A stretch of DNA of 64,000 nucleotides from an uncultured Vampirovibrio sp. (GCA_910577515.1 CAJTLW010000006.1:1-64000); one strand, 5' to 3'; shown: positions 44,936 to 54,933, counted from the stretch's first letter. Notes: a model not told the origin generated them from the letters alone. Made by a program: numbers and translations.

Positions 44936-45754
44936 TTATAACTTATTAAGTAAAATTTCCTTAACTTTGTTCTTAGGAAAGGAATACAAGAAATTAATGA
45001 CGCTAACAATATCTCTATCAGAGAGTTTTAGCTCTTTTAAGGTTTCAATTTTCTCCTTAATTTCATATTCTTCACCATTCTCATCGGCCAAAGCATAGGC
45101 CATGCAAGCAATTTCACCTTTTAAAACATGGCTTTTATAATATTGAATAAGGTTTTCTGGGATATCAACTCTTATTTCCTCAAATTTTTTGGTTAATTCG
45201 CGCCCAATAGCTATTTTTCGCGTATTTTGCATCTCAGAAACAACAGAAAGCGTTTCTATAAGGCGGTTTGGGCTTTCATAAAACACCAAATTCTCATCTC
45301 TGTTTATCTTTAGAAGTTCTTGAATTTGGCTTTTAGTACGCGGCAAGAACCCAACAAATTTGAAACTCTCTGTCTGCCTTGGAATTGAGGCCAGCAACGC
45401 TAAAATTGCAGACGCCCCAACGATTGGCACCACATCAACCCCTTCTAATCTTGCTGCCTCAACAAGTTTCACGCCAGGATCAGATATTAAAGGAGTACCC
45501 GCATCAGAGACCAAAGCCACGTCACATCCGGTTTTCAGCTTATCTAATAAAACTGTGGATTTTTGTGCTTCAGAAAATTTGTGGTAACTTATAAGCGGGG
45601 TTAAAATTTCGTATTTTTCGCAAAGAATTTTTGTATTCCTTGTATCCTCACAAGCAATAATATCAACACTTTTCAGAGTTTCTACAGCCCGAAATGTAAT
45701 GTCAGAAAGATTTCCGATGGGTGTAGATACTATAAAAAGCTTACCATAAGCCAT
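44936..45754 (-). CDS. rsmI: 16S rRNA 2'-O-ribose C1402 methyltransferase
   Basis: 272 residues from the ATG at 45754 (AAGGGG 7 nt upstream); an in-frame start at 45787 would lie inside cysS. RsmI methylates the ribose of C1402 in the decoding centre. Conserved parts: GKLFIVSTPIGNLSDITFRA, EDTRNT, SDAGTPLISDPG, PIVGASAILALLASI and FYESPNRL. It follows cysS in one operon. Confidence 0.96.
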   Translation of the reverse strand: MAYGKLFIVSTPIGNLSDITFRAVETLKSVDIIACEDTRNTKILCEKYEILTPLISYHKFSEAQKSTVLLDKLKTGCDVALVSDAGTPLISDPGVKLVEAARLEGVDVVPIVGASAILALLASIPRQTESFKFVGFLPRTKSQIQELLKINRDENLVFYESPNRLIETLSVVSEMQNTRKIAIGRELTKKFEEIRVDIPENLIQYYKSHVLKGEIACMAYALADENGEEYEIKEKIETLKELKLSDRDIVSVINFLYSFPKNKVKEILLNKL

Positions 45755-45768
45755 TTTAAGCCCCTTAC

Positions 45769-47226
45769 TTAAGATTTTACTTCCCAAACAGAGCCGTCTT
45801 TTGAATCTTTAACCAAAATCCCGGCAGCTAAAAGCTTATCACGGATTAAATCCGATTTTGCCCAGTCTTTATTAGCTCTAGCTTCTTTTCTATCTTCTAA
45901 AAGCTTATCCAGTAAAGCTTTTGGCTCCATTGATTTTTCAAAACCAAATTCATCATAAAGAGGCAGAATAAGCGCCTTTAAATCCTCGTCATTCAACTCC
46001 TGCTTGTCTTGCAGGGTAAAATCAAACCCGAGAACCGACCCTAGAGTAATTATGGTATAGGCTAATTTCTTTGCCTCATCCGCATTTTCGATAGATTTAA
46101 CATCTAAAACACCATCCGGCACTGCTTTTTTAAGTCTATCAACAAGTGAAAATAACACAGCCAAAGCCTTTGAGGTATTTAAATCATCATCCATTGCCTC
46201 TTTAAAAGCATTTTGCGCTTCTTCATCAGGCTTAAATCCTTCAAAATCAGCCTCAATAAAGCTTTTCACACTGTTTATAAGCCTTTTTGCACCGTTTTTA
46301 GCAGATTCCAGTGCTTCATCATTAAATTCAACAGGCATCCTATAATGGTTTGTAAGAATGAAAAACCTTATTGCATTTGAATTATAGCGTTTTAGAACAT
46401 CATCAATTGTAAGGAAATTTCCTAATGATTTTGACATTTTTTCTTTATTGATGGTTACAAAACCGTTGTGCAGCCAGTATTTCACAAAGGTGCAGCCATT
46501 TGCACACTCTGATTGCGCTCTCTCATTTTCATGGTGGGGAAACTGTAAATCTGCCCCGCCAGCGTGTATATCAATGGTTTCACCCAAATATTTTTTACTC
46601 ATAGCAGAGCATTCAATGTGCCAGCCCGGGCGGCCTAAGCCCCAGGGGCTTTTATAACCATGCTTTTCGTCTTTTTTCCAAAGCGCAAAATCAAGCGGGG
46701 AGCGCTTTTTCGGGTCATTTTCAACCCTTGCCCCTGCCATTAAATCATCAATAGGTTGCCCTGAAAGTGCGCCATAGCTACGGTATTTACCTACTTCAAA
46801 ATATACATCACCATCCGCCTCGTAAGCATAGCCATTTTCAATCAATTTTTTCACCATAGCAATCATTTCCCCGATTGTTTTGGTGGCAAATGGCTCTACA
46901 TCCGGATTTAGGGCATTTAATCCTTTAAGAGAATTTTTAAAACTTTGATAAAATTCTTTTGTGATAACTTCAGGCAAAACGCCTGCTGCATCTGCTTTTT
47001 TAAGAATTTTATCATCTACATCTGTTACATTTCTGCAATAGGTTACATTATATCCTGAAAATTTCAAATAACGGTATAAAACATCCCAGGTTATATAACA
47101 TCTTGCATGCCCCAAATGTGCCTTGTCGTAGACCGTAGGGCCGCAAACATACATATTAACGGCGCCCTCTGTTTGGGGCTTAAATTCTTCTAATTTTTTT
47201 GAAAGAGTATTAAAAAGTTTTAACAT
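45769..47226 (-). CDS. cysS: Cysteinyl-tRNA synthetase
   Basis: The 485-residue class I synthetase charges tRNA-Cys. It has MYVCGPTVYDKAHLGHARCY (zinc Cys and HIGH-type HLGH), WHIECSAMS, GGADLQFPHHENERAQSE and KMSKSLGNF. All catalytic motifs are intact. A TAAAAT box ends 7 nt before the ATG, with AAAGGT directly against the start, so a leaderless or near-leaderless mRNA is likely. Divergent from purA. Confidence 0.98.
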   Translation of the reverse strand: MLKLFNTLSKKLEEFKPQTEGAVNMYVCGPTVYDKAHLGHARCYITWDVLYRYLKFSGYNVTYCRNVTDVDDKILKKADAAGVLPEVITKEFYQSFKNSLKGLNALNPDVEPFATKTIGEMIAMVKKLIENGYAYEADGDVYFEVGKYRSYGALSGQPIDDLMAGARVENDPKKRSPLDFALWKKDEKHGYKSPWGLGRPGWHIECSAMSKKYLGETIDIHAGGADLQFPHHENERAQSECANGCTFVKYWLHNGFVTINKEKMSKSLGNFLTIDDVLKRYNSNAIRFFILTNHYRMPVEFNDEALESAKNGAKRLINSVKSFIEADFEGFKPDEEAQNAFKEAMDDDLNTSKALAVLFSLVDRLKKAVPDGVLDVKSIENADEAKKLAYTIITLGSVLGFDFTLQDKQELNDEDLKALILPLYDEFGFEKSMEPKALLDKLLEDRKEARANKDWAKSDLIRDKLLAAGILVKDSKDGSVWEVKS

Positions 47227-47233
47227 ACCTTTG

Positions 47234-47239
47234 ATTTTA
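47234..47239 (-). promoter_or_regulatory. -10 box of cysS
   Basis: Minus strand TAG-TAAAAT ends 7 nt before the ATG. The same TAG-TAAAAT core, facing the other way, lies 20 bp away as the probable purA -10 (about 47252-47260). Confidence 0.5.
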
Positions 47240-47290
47240 CTACAAATTTTTTTATAGTAAAATAGCTAATGGAATAAATCAGAATTACAA

Positions 47291-48598
47291 ATGAAAGACG
47301 AGGAAAACGTGGAAAATACGGTGGTTGTAGGCGCACAATTCGGCGATGAAGGTAAAGCAAAAATTACAGACCTTTTAGCACAAAATGCAGATGTCGTAAT
47401 CAGATATCAGGGCGGCTCAAATGCAGGCCACACGGTTGTTTACAACAACAAAAAATACAAATTCCACCTTATCCCTTCAGGAATTTTATATGAAAATAAA
47501 ATCTGTTTTTTAGGCGCAGGAGTAGTGATTAAGCCGGATGATTTTAAAAAAGAGCTTGACGAATTAATTGAAGAAGGCATCCCTGCTGAACGTTTTAAAA
47601 AAGCGCTAAAAATCAACCCCTTAGCGCACATTACAATGCCGTGGCACACAGAGGTTGACGGATATTCTGAAAGCACTTTGGGCAAAAACAAAATCGGCAC
47701 CACAAAAAAGGGTATAGGCCCTACTTACACTGATAAATACGCCCGCACGGGCATCCGCGTTGAAGATTTGTTTAACGAAGAAACCCTAAAAACCAAGCTG
47801 GATGTGATTTTACCCTTAAAAAACAAAACTCTTGAAAAAGTTTACAATCTTAAAACTTATACAAAAGAAGAAGCGCTTGAAATTTGCAGACAATACAGGG
47901 AAATTTTTGCACCTTATGTTTGTTTTGAATGGCAAAAAGTGCTTGATGACGCTAAAAGAAACAAAACAATCCTTTTCGAAGGCGCTCAGGGCGTGCTTTT
48001 AGACATAGACTACGGCACATATCCTTACGTTACAAGCTCAAACCCTGTAGGGGGCGGAGCAGGCGTCGGCGCTTCAATGGGGCCTCTTGCGATAAAAGAA
48101 GTTATAGGGGTGTTTAAAGCTTATATCACGCGTGTTGGCGAAGGCCCTTTTGTAACTGAATTAACCGATGAAACCGGCGCAAAAATTCAGAAAATCGGTG
48201 CTGAATTTGGCGCAACAACTGGCAGACCAAGGCGCTGCGGCTGGTTTGACGCTGTTATAGCAAAGTATAGTGTACTTGTTGGCGGAATAAGTTCAATCGC
48301 CCTTACAAAATTGGATGTTTTTGACACATTCGATGAAATTAAGCTCTGCACAGCCTATAAAAACAGGATAACAAATGAGGTTACGGAATTTTACCCGACA
48401 AATGTTTACACACATAAAGACTATGAACCTGTTTACGAAATTTTTAAAGGCTGGATGTCAGATACTACAAACATAAAAGAATTTGATATGCTTCCAAATG
48501 AAGCAAAAATCTACCTTAAACGCTTGGAAGAAGTGTGCGGCGCACCGATAAAAATAATAAGCACAGGCCCCGACCGCACCCAAACTATGTTTAGATAA
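47291..48598 (+). CDS. purA: Adenylosuccinate synthetase
   Basis: The 435-residue GTP-dependent enzyme joins IMP and aspartate on the way to AMP. GAQFGDEGKAKITDLL (loop with catalytic Asp; the usual GKGK is GKAK here), YQGGSNAGHTVV with the catalytic His, GTTKKGIGPTYTDKYAR, EGAQGVLLDIDYGTYPYVTSS and TTGRPRRCGWFD are in order. Length is normal. Confidence 0.98.
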   Translation: MKDEENVENTVVVGAQFGDEGKAKITDLLAQNADVVIRYQGGSNAGHTVVYNNKKYKFHLIPSGILYENKICFLGAGVVIKPDDFKKELDELIEEGIPAERFKKALKINPLAHITMPWHTEVDGYSESTLGKNKIGTTKKGIGPTYTDKYARTGIRVEDLFNEETLKTKLDVILPLKNKTLEKVYNLKTYTKEEALEICRQYREIFAPYVCFEWQKVLDDAKRNKTILFEGAQGVLLDIDYGTYPYVTSSNPVGGGAGVGASMGPLAIKEVIGVFKAYITRVGEGPFVTELTDETGAKIQKIGAEFGATTGRPRRCGWFDAVIAKYSVLVGGISSIALTKLDVFDTFDEIKLCTAYKNRITNEVTEFYPTNVYTHKDYEPVYEIFKGWMSDTTNIKEFDMLPNEAKIYLKRLEEVCGAPIKIISTGPDRTQTMFR

Positions 48599-48606
48599 AT
48601 TACACA

Positions 48607-48633
48607 ATTTTGTAACAAAAAATTTTATTCAGG
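48607..48633 (+). promoter_or_regulatory. Shared upstream motif before 48662
   Basis: ATTTTGTAACAAA (48607-48619) and TTATTCAGG (48625-48633), then TGTTTTTAAA. Both words recur before the gene at 33904 (33804-33816, 33834-33842), and the second in altered form before the gene at 54934-55683. Role unknown. Confidence 0.4.
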
Positions 48634-48661
48634 TGTTTTTAAACAACTGAGGATAAAATTT

Positions 48662-49306
48662 ATGAGAATAACAGGAATTTTTTCAAATTATACAAATAAT
48701 TTAAACTTAAACTTTGATGGAAGACACAAAAACAATGCAAGAAAACCGGTGTCTGAGCCGCAATATCAGGATGTATTCGTACAAGAAGCCGGTAACATTA
48801 CAAAATTTTATTGCGGTGATTCAAAGACAACCGAAGTTATCTATAAAAATAACAAACCATATAAAGATGTTTACTATGATACCTATGGAAAAGCACAATG
48901 GGTAAGGACTGCTGACGGCTCTTTCGATATGGCAAGAAACCCTTGGCATGAATGGAAAAAAGCACCATATATAGAATTAACAAAAACAGAAGATGGTTCT
49001 ACAACAAGAATGTATGTAAAACCGCCGGTTGAAGCAAAAGATGACGCGGATGGCGAAAGAGGTTCTTTTAACGTATCTATAACGGATGATGAAACAGGTA
49101 TCTCAAAACGTGCTTCATTATACATTGAGCCGGATGGCACAATTGAAACCGATCATCAAGAAAATCTGCCGCTTCTGAAAAATGCACTTATAAGGCTTTT
49201 AATAATTATATTAGACGATGAATATAAAGAAGGTTTTGGAAGTTCAAATGTATTTAATGAAGGCGTTAAAAAGGCTATTAAAATTCTGGACGAATGGAAT
49301 TGTTAA
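48662..49306 (+). CDS. Unknown protein with shared N-terminal motif
   Basis: 214 residues with no signal peptide. The N-terminus (MRITGIFSNYTNNLNLNFDG) fits the shared M-R/N-I ... F-G/D/K pattern. The middle is rich in Tyr, Lys, Asp and predicted beta strands (for example EVIYKNNKPYKDVYYDTYG, then ASLYIEPDGTIETD), loosely resembling repeats of exported surface proteins; the end has one helical LLIIIL stretch. I do not recognise the family. GAGGA precedes the ATG. Confidence 0.7.
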   Translation: MRITGIFSNYTNNLNLNFDGRHKNNARKPVSEPQYQDVFVQEAGNITKFYCGDSKTTEVIYKNNKPYKDVYYDTYGKAQWVRTADGSFDMARNPWHEWKKAPYIELTKTEDGSTTRMYVKPPVEAKDDADGERGSFNVSITDDETGISKRASLYIEPDGTIETDHQENLPLLKNALIRLLIIILDDEYKEGFGSSNVFNEGVKKAIKILDEWNC

Positions 49307-49316
49307 GACAAGCTTT

Positions 49317-49931
49317 TTAAAGGGCTTCAAGGATTTCAAGAAACTTTTTAACATCGTTTGTGATAATTAAATCAGGGTTTTTTATAACAAAATTCTCTAA
49401 AATCCCTCTGGCGGGAATGATTTTACCTTCTTTAGCGTAAATTATTCCGATAATTATGGCGTTAAATGGGTTTGCATTGATATTTTTCAGTAAAAAATCT
49501 CTCCTTGATGCTACTGTACCCAAAAGTTCGTATGTTCTAACCAGATTTTTATAATATTCAAACTTCATACAATCCAGTTGAATTGCCCTCTCGAAACAGC
49601 TTTCAGCCATCATAGTAAAATCTGCATCTGCTCTTGTTAAATTTCTTCCCCTTTGAATTTCCCCGAAAACAAGATACACTTTTCCTAAATTATTATAATA
49701 TACGGCAGTAGACTGGCTGTTTGGGTTTAGAGCAATTGCCATCTTAAATTCTTTAAGTGCTGCAAAATAATCTTGTTCTTTGAAATAATTTGCGCCACGC
49801 CTGTTGTGCCAGTTGGCATTTTTTGCAGCATCTACAGGCGGAACAATTGAAACCTCTGTCAAATCTGCTTTTACAGGATTTACCCAAACAAAAGCTAGAA
49901 ATGCCAAACATAAAATAAATATTTTCTTCAT
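49317..49931 (-). CDS. Exported TPR protein
   Basis: 204 residues. An N-terminal Sec signal peptide (MKKIFILCLAFLAFVW, cut near VKA-DL) is followed by TPR helices (WHNRRGANYFKEQDYFAALK, YYNNLGKVYLVFGEIQRG, FEYYKNLVRTYELLG). It is likely periplasmic or surface-bound and holds a protein partner. Its start follows the MBL gene stop by 2 nt, making it the last gene of malQ-phosphatase-MBL-TPR. Confidence 0.88.
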   Translation of the reverse strand: MKKIFILCLAFLAFVWVNPVKADLTEVSIVPPVDAAKNANWHNRRGANYFKEQDYFAALKEFKMAIALNPNSQSTAVYYNNLGKVYLVFGEIQRGRNLTRADADFTMMAESCFERAIQLDCMKFEYYKNLVRTYELLGTVASRRDFLLKNINANPFNAIIIGIIYAKEGKIIPARGILENFVIKNPDLIITNDVKKFLEILEAL

Positions 49932-49933
49932 AT

Positions 49934-50860
49934 TTATATATTAATTTCCAAATTCTCTTTGGCAAATTCCGCTTCAGGCGCCAGCTTTGAAAACTCTTTT
50001 TCAAGCATATCCAAAATCCCATCATCATAATTCGGGTCATAATGGAAGAAGAACAACCTTTTTGCTTTTGCAAATTTTGCAGTTTCAAGTGCCATATTAA
50101 AGGTAGAATGCCCAAATCCCTGCTTTGGTAAAATTGGTGAAATGTAATCCTGGTGTGTATATTGGGCATCATGGATTAAAACATCGACACCATGCGCAAA
50201 TTCAATAAATTTCTTATCACACCCGATATAACTTTCTTTATCTGTTGCATATACAAGGCTTTTTCCCATATATTGAATTTTTATAGCTAAAGAACCGTCT
50301 TTAGGATGTGCCGTTGTTTTATAAACAGAAATAACCACATCTTCTCTGTGTTCATCAATATTAAATTTGGAGGTTTCTATAAATTCTTTTTTGCCATCAG
50401 GCTGAATGATTAAAACATGCTTTAATTCAAAATCATAAACATTAAAATTTGAAGGAATTTCATTGATGGATACCGGAAAAACCCTCTCAAAAAGAACGTC
50501 ATTCAAATTGTCTTTCAGGCTTTTTGAAGGATGTGAAAGCCCGTAAACATCAAGGGTTGTGGTCGGAATAAACAGAGGTGAAAAAAATTGCAGCCCCTGA
50601 ATATGGTCCTGATGAATGTGGCTTAAAATCAAAGTAGCACTGATTGGCGTTCTTGAATATAAATCGGTGCCGGATAGAATATGTTCCTTTTGCAAATCCC
50701 GCCCCAAATCTATAATGCCTGTGCCTGCATCTAAAATAATAAGATTTCCGCCGGCAAAAACTTCAACACAGCTTGTGTTTCCGCCATATTTTAAATGGCT
50801 TTGCTTTGCTGTCGGGTGCGAACCGCGCACACCCCTGAATTTTACTTTAATTTCCTGCAT
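49934..50860 (-). CDS. MBL-fold metal-dependent hydrolase
   Basis: The 308-residue cytosolic protein has the metallo-beta-lactamase fold: FRGVRGSHPT at the start, LDAGTGI, the metal motif SHIHQDH, YATDKES, and HDAQYTHQDY / GHSTF as further ligand segments. The opening VRGSHP resembles PhnP-like and cyclic-nucleotide phosphodiesterase-like members. Substrate is unknown. It overlaps the phosphoesterase gene by 14 nt. Confidence 0.85.
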   Translation of the reverse strand: MQEIKVKFRGVRGSHPTAKQSHLKYGGNTSCVEVFAGGNLIILDAGTGIIDLGRDLQKEHILSGTDLYSRTPISATLILSHIHQDHIQGLQFFSPLFIPTTTLDVYGLSHPSKSLKDNLNDVLFERVFPVSINEIPSNFNVYDFELKHVLIIQPDGKKEFIETSKFNIDEHREDVVISVYKTTAHPKDGSLAIKIQYMGKSLVYATDKESYIGCDKKFIEFAHGVDVLIHDAQYTHQDYISPILPKQGFGHSTFNMALETAKFAKAKRLFFFHYDPNYDDGILDMLEKEFSKLAPEAEFAKENLEINI

Positions 50861-52187
50861 TTTCTTGTAACTGTTTTTCTGCTTCTTTATTAATCTTTTC
50901 TTGTTTTTTAAGGTCTTCTCTTAAAGCTTTATCCTGCGCTTTTTCAAGCTTTTTTGCTTCTTTTTCTTGCTGTTTTAAAGCTTTTTCCTTAAGCTTTTGC
51001 TCTTTTTTAAATTCGTCAGCTTCAAGCTTTTCTTGTCTTTTTAGTTCTTGGGTTTTAAGCTTTTCTTGTTTTTGAATTTGAAGCGCATCTTGCCTCAACT
51101 GCCTTTCAGCTTCTTTTTGCGCCTGTTTTTCTTCTTTTTGAATTTGCTTATCTTCTTTAGTGGGTTTTGGTGCCTTTTCTTTTAAATCATTGTTGTTATC
51201 TTTTGATTTTCTAATTGTAATAACAGTTTCCTGATCAGAAGGCAGCCCCCTTAAAGTAGCTGATGCTATTACATTTAACTTGCTTTGTTTGCGCACATCT
51301 TCTAAATTAGTAACCAAATATTTAAAATTAAATATAGTTCTATCATCATAATCTGTTATATTTACATACCGGAAAGCATTTGGATAAGTCACTAAAGACG
51401 GTGTGCTAACATGGATAATATTACCTTGCTGTTTAATTTTTGCCGCATGGTAATGCCCTGAAAAGATTGCAATCGGCGTCTTTTTATACTGTTTAATGAT
51501 TTCCATATAGCTTTCATCATTAATAATTTTATGATGTTCAGATTTAAAAGGCTCCACCACGGGATGATGTTCAAAAATAAGAATAACTTTATCTTTATGC
51601 CCTTCAATTTCATCTTTTAAAAATTGTGCCTGTTCATCGGTTAACCTGCCGTTTGATGTTATAACACCATCAATTGTTGTATCTAAAACTATAACCCTAT
51701 ACTGGCGTCTTGGTGAAAAAGCATAGTAGCTTTTATCAAAGATATAAAAAGGGTTGCATTTTTTTATGATTGAAATTGCCGTATCTTTTGAAATATAAGG
51801 CGGTGCATCTGCTCCTAAATCCTTCATCTGCGCCATATCATGGTTTCCAAATGCAGATAATGAAGGGTATTTAAGCTTCGTTAAAAGTACAAAGAAATCT
51901 CTATAAGAATTCTTTAATGGTTCATTTACAAGGTCACCTGTAAACATTACAAAATCAACATGTTTTATATTATTTACCTGCTCAATTGCATCTTTTAAAA
52001 GGGCTTTTGAGCTTGAAAGCACTTTATATGAAGTATCTTCACTATCTGAGATATGGGTATCCGAAATTTGAACAAAGTTCAATTCCATATCTTTAAAGGA
52101 AAAATCTGCAAACGCCTTTTCCCCTTGGGCAAATGTTATAAATGCAAAGAGGAAAAGTGCTAAAAATTTAACAACTATCTTTTTCAT
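50847..52187 (-). CDS. Exported calcineurin-like metallophosphoesterase with coiled-coil tail
   Basis: 446 residues. A signal peptide (cut near KAFA-DF) is followed by a metallophosphoesterase domain with all ligands: QISDTHIS, FTGDLVN, FGNHD, FEHHPV and SGHYHAAK. The last 110 residues are almost wholly Lys/Gln/Glu/Ala, a long charged coiled coil (for example EKQAQKEAERQLRQDALQ). The enzyme probably acts in the periplasm or at the envelope; the tail could bind peptidoglycan or a partner. It lies 15 nt after malQ. Confidence 0.88.
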   Translation of the reverse strand: MKKIVVKFLALFLFAFITFAQGEKAFADFSFKDMELNFVQISDTHISDSEDTSYKVLSSSKALLKDAIEQVNNIKHVDFVMFTGDLVNEPLKNSYRDFFVLLTKLKYPSLSAFGNHDMAQMKDLGADAPPYISKDTAISIIKKCNPFYIFDKSYYAFSPRRQYRVIVLDTTIDGVITSNGRLTDEQAQFLKDEIEGHKDKVILIFEHHPVVEPFKSEHHKIINDESYMEIIKQYKKTPIAIFSGHYHAAKIKQQGNIIHVSTPSLVTYPNAFRYVNITDYDDRTIFNFKYLVTNLEDVRKQSKLNVIASATLRGLPSDQETVITIRKSKDNNNDLKEKAPKPTKEDKQIQKEEKQAQKEAERQLRQDALQIQKQEKLKTQELKRQEKLEADEFKKEQKLKEKALKQQEKEAKKLEKAQDKALREDLKKQEKINKEAEKQLQENAGN

Positions 52188-52202
52188 AACTTTTTATCTT
52201 TT

Positions 52203-54092
52203 TTATGCTATTGATTCAAGTTTTATTAATAACTCACTGTTTTTTGCAGCAAATTCTGCCCCTCTTGCCTTAATTGCATATATTAAAGCAAGCGGTAAAT
52301 TAAGCGCATCACCACATTCAAGGTGTCTTTCATAATAATCTTCAAAATTATCAGGGAGCCTTAGGGTCCAATTCGGGTCACCTGAAGTTCCCGGACGGTT
52401 GTACACTTCGTTTATTCCAAAGAAATCCGTAAAGAAAATTTGGATATTTTCATTCTTTGCAGCAAAGATTTCAACCAGTTTCGAAAATGCAAGGAATTTT
52501 TCATCTGTATAAAGTTTTTCCCTGATTTCATCCCTGTTTTGAACATTTGAGTATAAATCTTCCATTAAATTATCCACATGCGGTGTCAATTCAGGTTTTC
52601 CCATCATTGATTGCGCCCACATTCTAATCGGCTCATTGTCATGGGTTCCAACCATTGCCCATGAGTTTTCCGTAATATTAGAACATCTGTAGGCATGGTC
52701 TTTTTCTTCTGCTACAACAAACTGTACAAGCTTCATGCCTGCAAGCGCGTATTTTTCCATAACACGAACAACAGGATATGTAAGGGTTCCAAGGTCTTCA
52801 GCTACAATTGCATCTTTATCAAGACCTGCTTCAACTGCCGCTGCTATAACAATTTTCTCTATTGTTCTGCCATATTTTTCAACCTGAGCATCGTCAAGCT
52901 GTCTTATCCATTTTTCTTTATCAGGTTCAACAGAGCCATCTGTATCTTCGCATCTTGCAATTGAATATCTTGATAATTCAGGGTGAAATGGTGAAGAATA
53001 AAGTCTTCCTGCCCCTTCTTCAACCTTTGGAAGAGCGCCTTTTTTGTAAACCCAAGGGTCAATAAGCCCTACAGTATGGTCGATTCTAACCCCGCCCGGG
53101 TTTTCTTTGAACATTTTTAAATAAAGTCTGTATAAGAGTTTGCCGGCTTCCCCTAAAGTGCCGTCTTCATTAAACATTTTATCAGGGTCAACTACAGAAA
53201 AGCCCCAAGCTTGTCCGTCTTCAGAAAAATAATCCGGAGGACAGCCAAGACACCAGCCATCTAAAAACAGGGATTTATAAGCCCAATTGTCACGGTCAGA
53301 AAATGCAACTTGTCTATCTGCAATCATTTTAAGGTTTTTAGATTTTGCATATTCTCTTGTTTTTTCGCTTTGAAGAGCGGTCAGAAATTGTGCAAGCTTA
53401 TATTTTCCAATAACATCTTTATATTTTTCATTTAATTCTGCAATTCTTGCATTAGCTTTATCTCTATCCCAGGTTGAAAAAAGGTCGCGGTCAAGTTCGT
53501 TGTCCCATTGCGGCCAGTAATCCGAATTATGTTCAATGCTTAAAGCTTCATATAAAGCATCATTATCAAGCCAGTATGCATTTTCTTGTTTAAAGTTTTC
53601 AAAGTCTTCCTTGAATTTAGCAGAAGCATTTAAATTAAAGTTTTCATAAATTTCTTTCATTGCTTCATCCAATACTTCGATTGAATAGCAATAAGCCGCC
53701 TTATTTTCATAAATATTAGGATTTTCTTTAACAATTTTTTCCAAAGATACAGCAGATAAAAGGTTTTCATATTCTCTTGTTGTTAAGGAAACTAAATCCA
53801 AAAACAAAGGATTTTGTGAAAAAACAGTACCTGTATATGGTGAAGAGTCGCTTTTTTTGGTTTTGCCGTTTGGCCCTAATTGAATCGCATTAAACATATC
53901 AGATGCAAAATCCATTAATTTTTTTGCCCCGTTTGAATTATATGTTCCAAAGCCTGTATTTTCACCTTTTGTGGAAGGGAAACTAACCCCGTGCAAAATT
54001 AAAGCCATATTCTTTTTATTTAAAGCACATAAAGCTTCTTTAACGATTTCTTTATACCTTGAATTTATTTTCTTGTCTTCTGTGGTTTGCAT
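52203..54092 (-). CDS. malQ: 4-alpha-glucanotransferase (GH77)
   Basis: The 629-residue enzyme rearranges alpha-1,4-glucans in maltodextrin or glycogen use. It has the GH77 elements GVRIDHTVGLIDPW (nucleophile Asp), IVAEDLGTL (acid Glu) and VGTHDNEPIRMW (His-Asp). The N-terminus before the barrel is unusual and the sequence is a divergent member, so the exact glucan is uncertain. AGGAGG precedes the ATG. Confidence 0.88.
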   Translation of the reverse strand: MQTTEDKKINSRYKEIVKEALCALNKKNMALILHGVSFPSTKGENTGFGTYNSNGAKKLMDFASDMFNAIQLGPNGKTKKSDSSPYTGTVFSQNPLFLDLVSLTTREYENLLSAVSLEKIVKENPNIYENKAAYCYSIEVLDEAMKEIYENFNLNASAKFKEDFENFKQENAYWLDNDALYEALSIEHNSDYWPQWDNELDRDLFSTWDRDKANARIAELNEKYKDVIGKYKLAQFLTALQSEKTREYAKSKNLKMIADRQVAFSDRDNWAYKSLFLDGWCLGCPPDYFSEDGQAWGFSVVDPDKMFNEDGTLGEAGKLLYRLYLKMFKENPGGVRIDHTVGLIDPWVYKKGALPKVEEGAGRLYSSPFHPELSRYSIARCEDTDGSVEPDKEKWIRQLDDAQVEKYGRTIEKIVIAAAVEAGLDKDAIVAEDLGTLTYPVVRVMEKYALAGMKLVQFVVAEEKDHAYRCSNITENSWAMVGTHDNEPIRMWAQSMMGKPELTPHVDNLMEDLYSNVQNRDEIREKLYTDEKFLAFSKLVEIFAAKNENIQIFFTDFFGINEVYNRPGTSGDPNWTLRLPDNFEDYYERHLECGDALNLPLALIYAIKARGAEFAAKNSELLIKLESIA

Positions 54093-54130
54093 AATGCAGC
54101 CTTCTCCTCCTAAATAATATATAATTTAAA

Positions 54131-54808
54131 TTAATAACTTGTTAAGCCCCGTTTTTGCAGATATTCTCTTACATTATTCAAGGCACTTTGCACAATTCTT
54201 GTAATTCTGGAGCTTGAAAGCCCGACCATTTGTGCAATCTGCTTCACCTGCATATTACGGTAAAATCTGTATTCCACAATTGTTCTGTCTTTTTGCGGCA
54301 ATGTAGCAATGGCTTCTCTTATAACCCGCCCTAATTCCGTAATTTCAGCTTTTTCATCAGGCGTTGCAGATGTATCTTTAATAAAATCAAATGGTGAATC
54401 TGTATCAGATGAAGCGGATGCTATTGAATCAATTGATAAAATTGTTTCATAAATGGCCTCACGCACCTTATTTGGCGACACATCAAGGCTTGAAACATTG
54501 TCTCCTGAAACCTCTTCACCTTCTTCAGAGGCTTCTTTTTTATGCTTCAAAGTATACCATTTATATCTGTTTCTAAGCTCATTCCTTATTGCCCATCTTA
54601 CAGCCGTTGCAATATAAGATGTATTATATTTTTCTAATTGTTCATCGGTTTTATTTTTAATTAAAGCTTGAATTGCAATAATGCCGATTGATACAAGCTC
54701 CTCACATTCAACCATGTGTGCAGGAATTCTTCTGTATTCAACCCTTGCAACTTTTTGAATTATATCAATATAATCTTTTAATCTGTTTGATTGCAATTTT
54801 AGCGCCAC
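54131..54808 (-). CDS. Alternative sigma-70 family factor (FliA-like)
   Basis: The 225-residue protein has sigma region 2 (EELVSIGIIAIQALIKN, YIATAVRWAIRNELRNRY) and region 4 (LPQKDRTIVEYRFYRNMQ, IAQMVGLSSSRITRIVQSAL) joined by an acidic Ser-rich linker; region 1.1 is absent. This is group 3 sigma architecture, as in flagellar or stress sigma factors. Start is GTG. It lies near flhB with one small gene between, so it may control export or surface genes; targets are unknown. Confidence 0.85.
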   Translation of the reverse strand: MALKLQSNRLKDYIDIIQKVARVEYRRIPAHMVECEELVSIGIIAIQALIKNKTDEQLEKYNTSYIATAVRWAIRNELRNRYKWYTLKHKKEASEEGEEVSGDNVSSLDVSPNKVREAIYETILSIDSIASASSDTDSPFDFIKDTSATPDEKAEITELGRVIREAIATLPQKDRTIVEYRFYRNMQVKQIAQMVGLSSSRITRIVQSALNNVREYLQKRGLTSY

Positions 54809-54933
54809 ACTTTTACCACAGTATACAATTTTTCTATACTGATTTTACTATTTTTCTAACCTTTTTGCAAATACAAACCGGAGCATACCCACCGTATGGA
54901 GTAGTGTATTTTAACTATAAACACACTCGTTAA

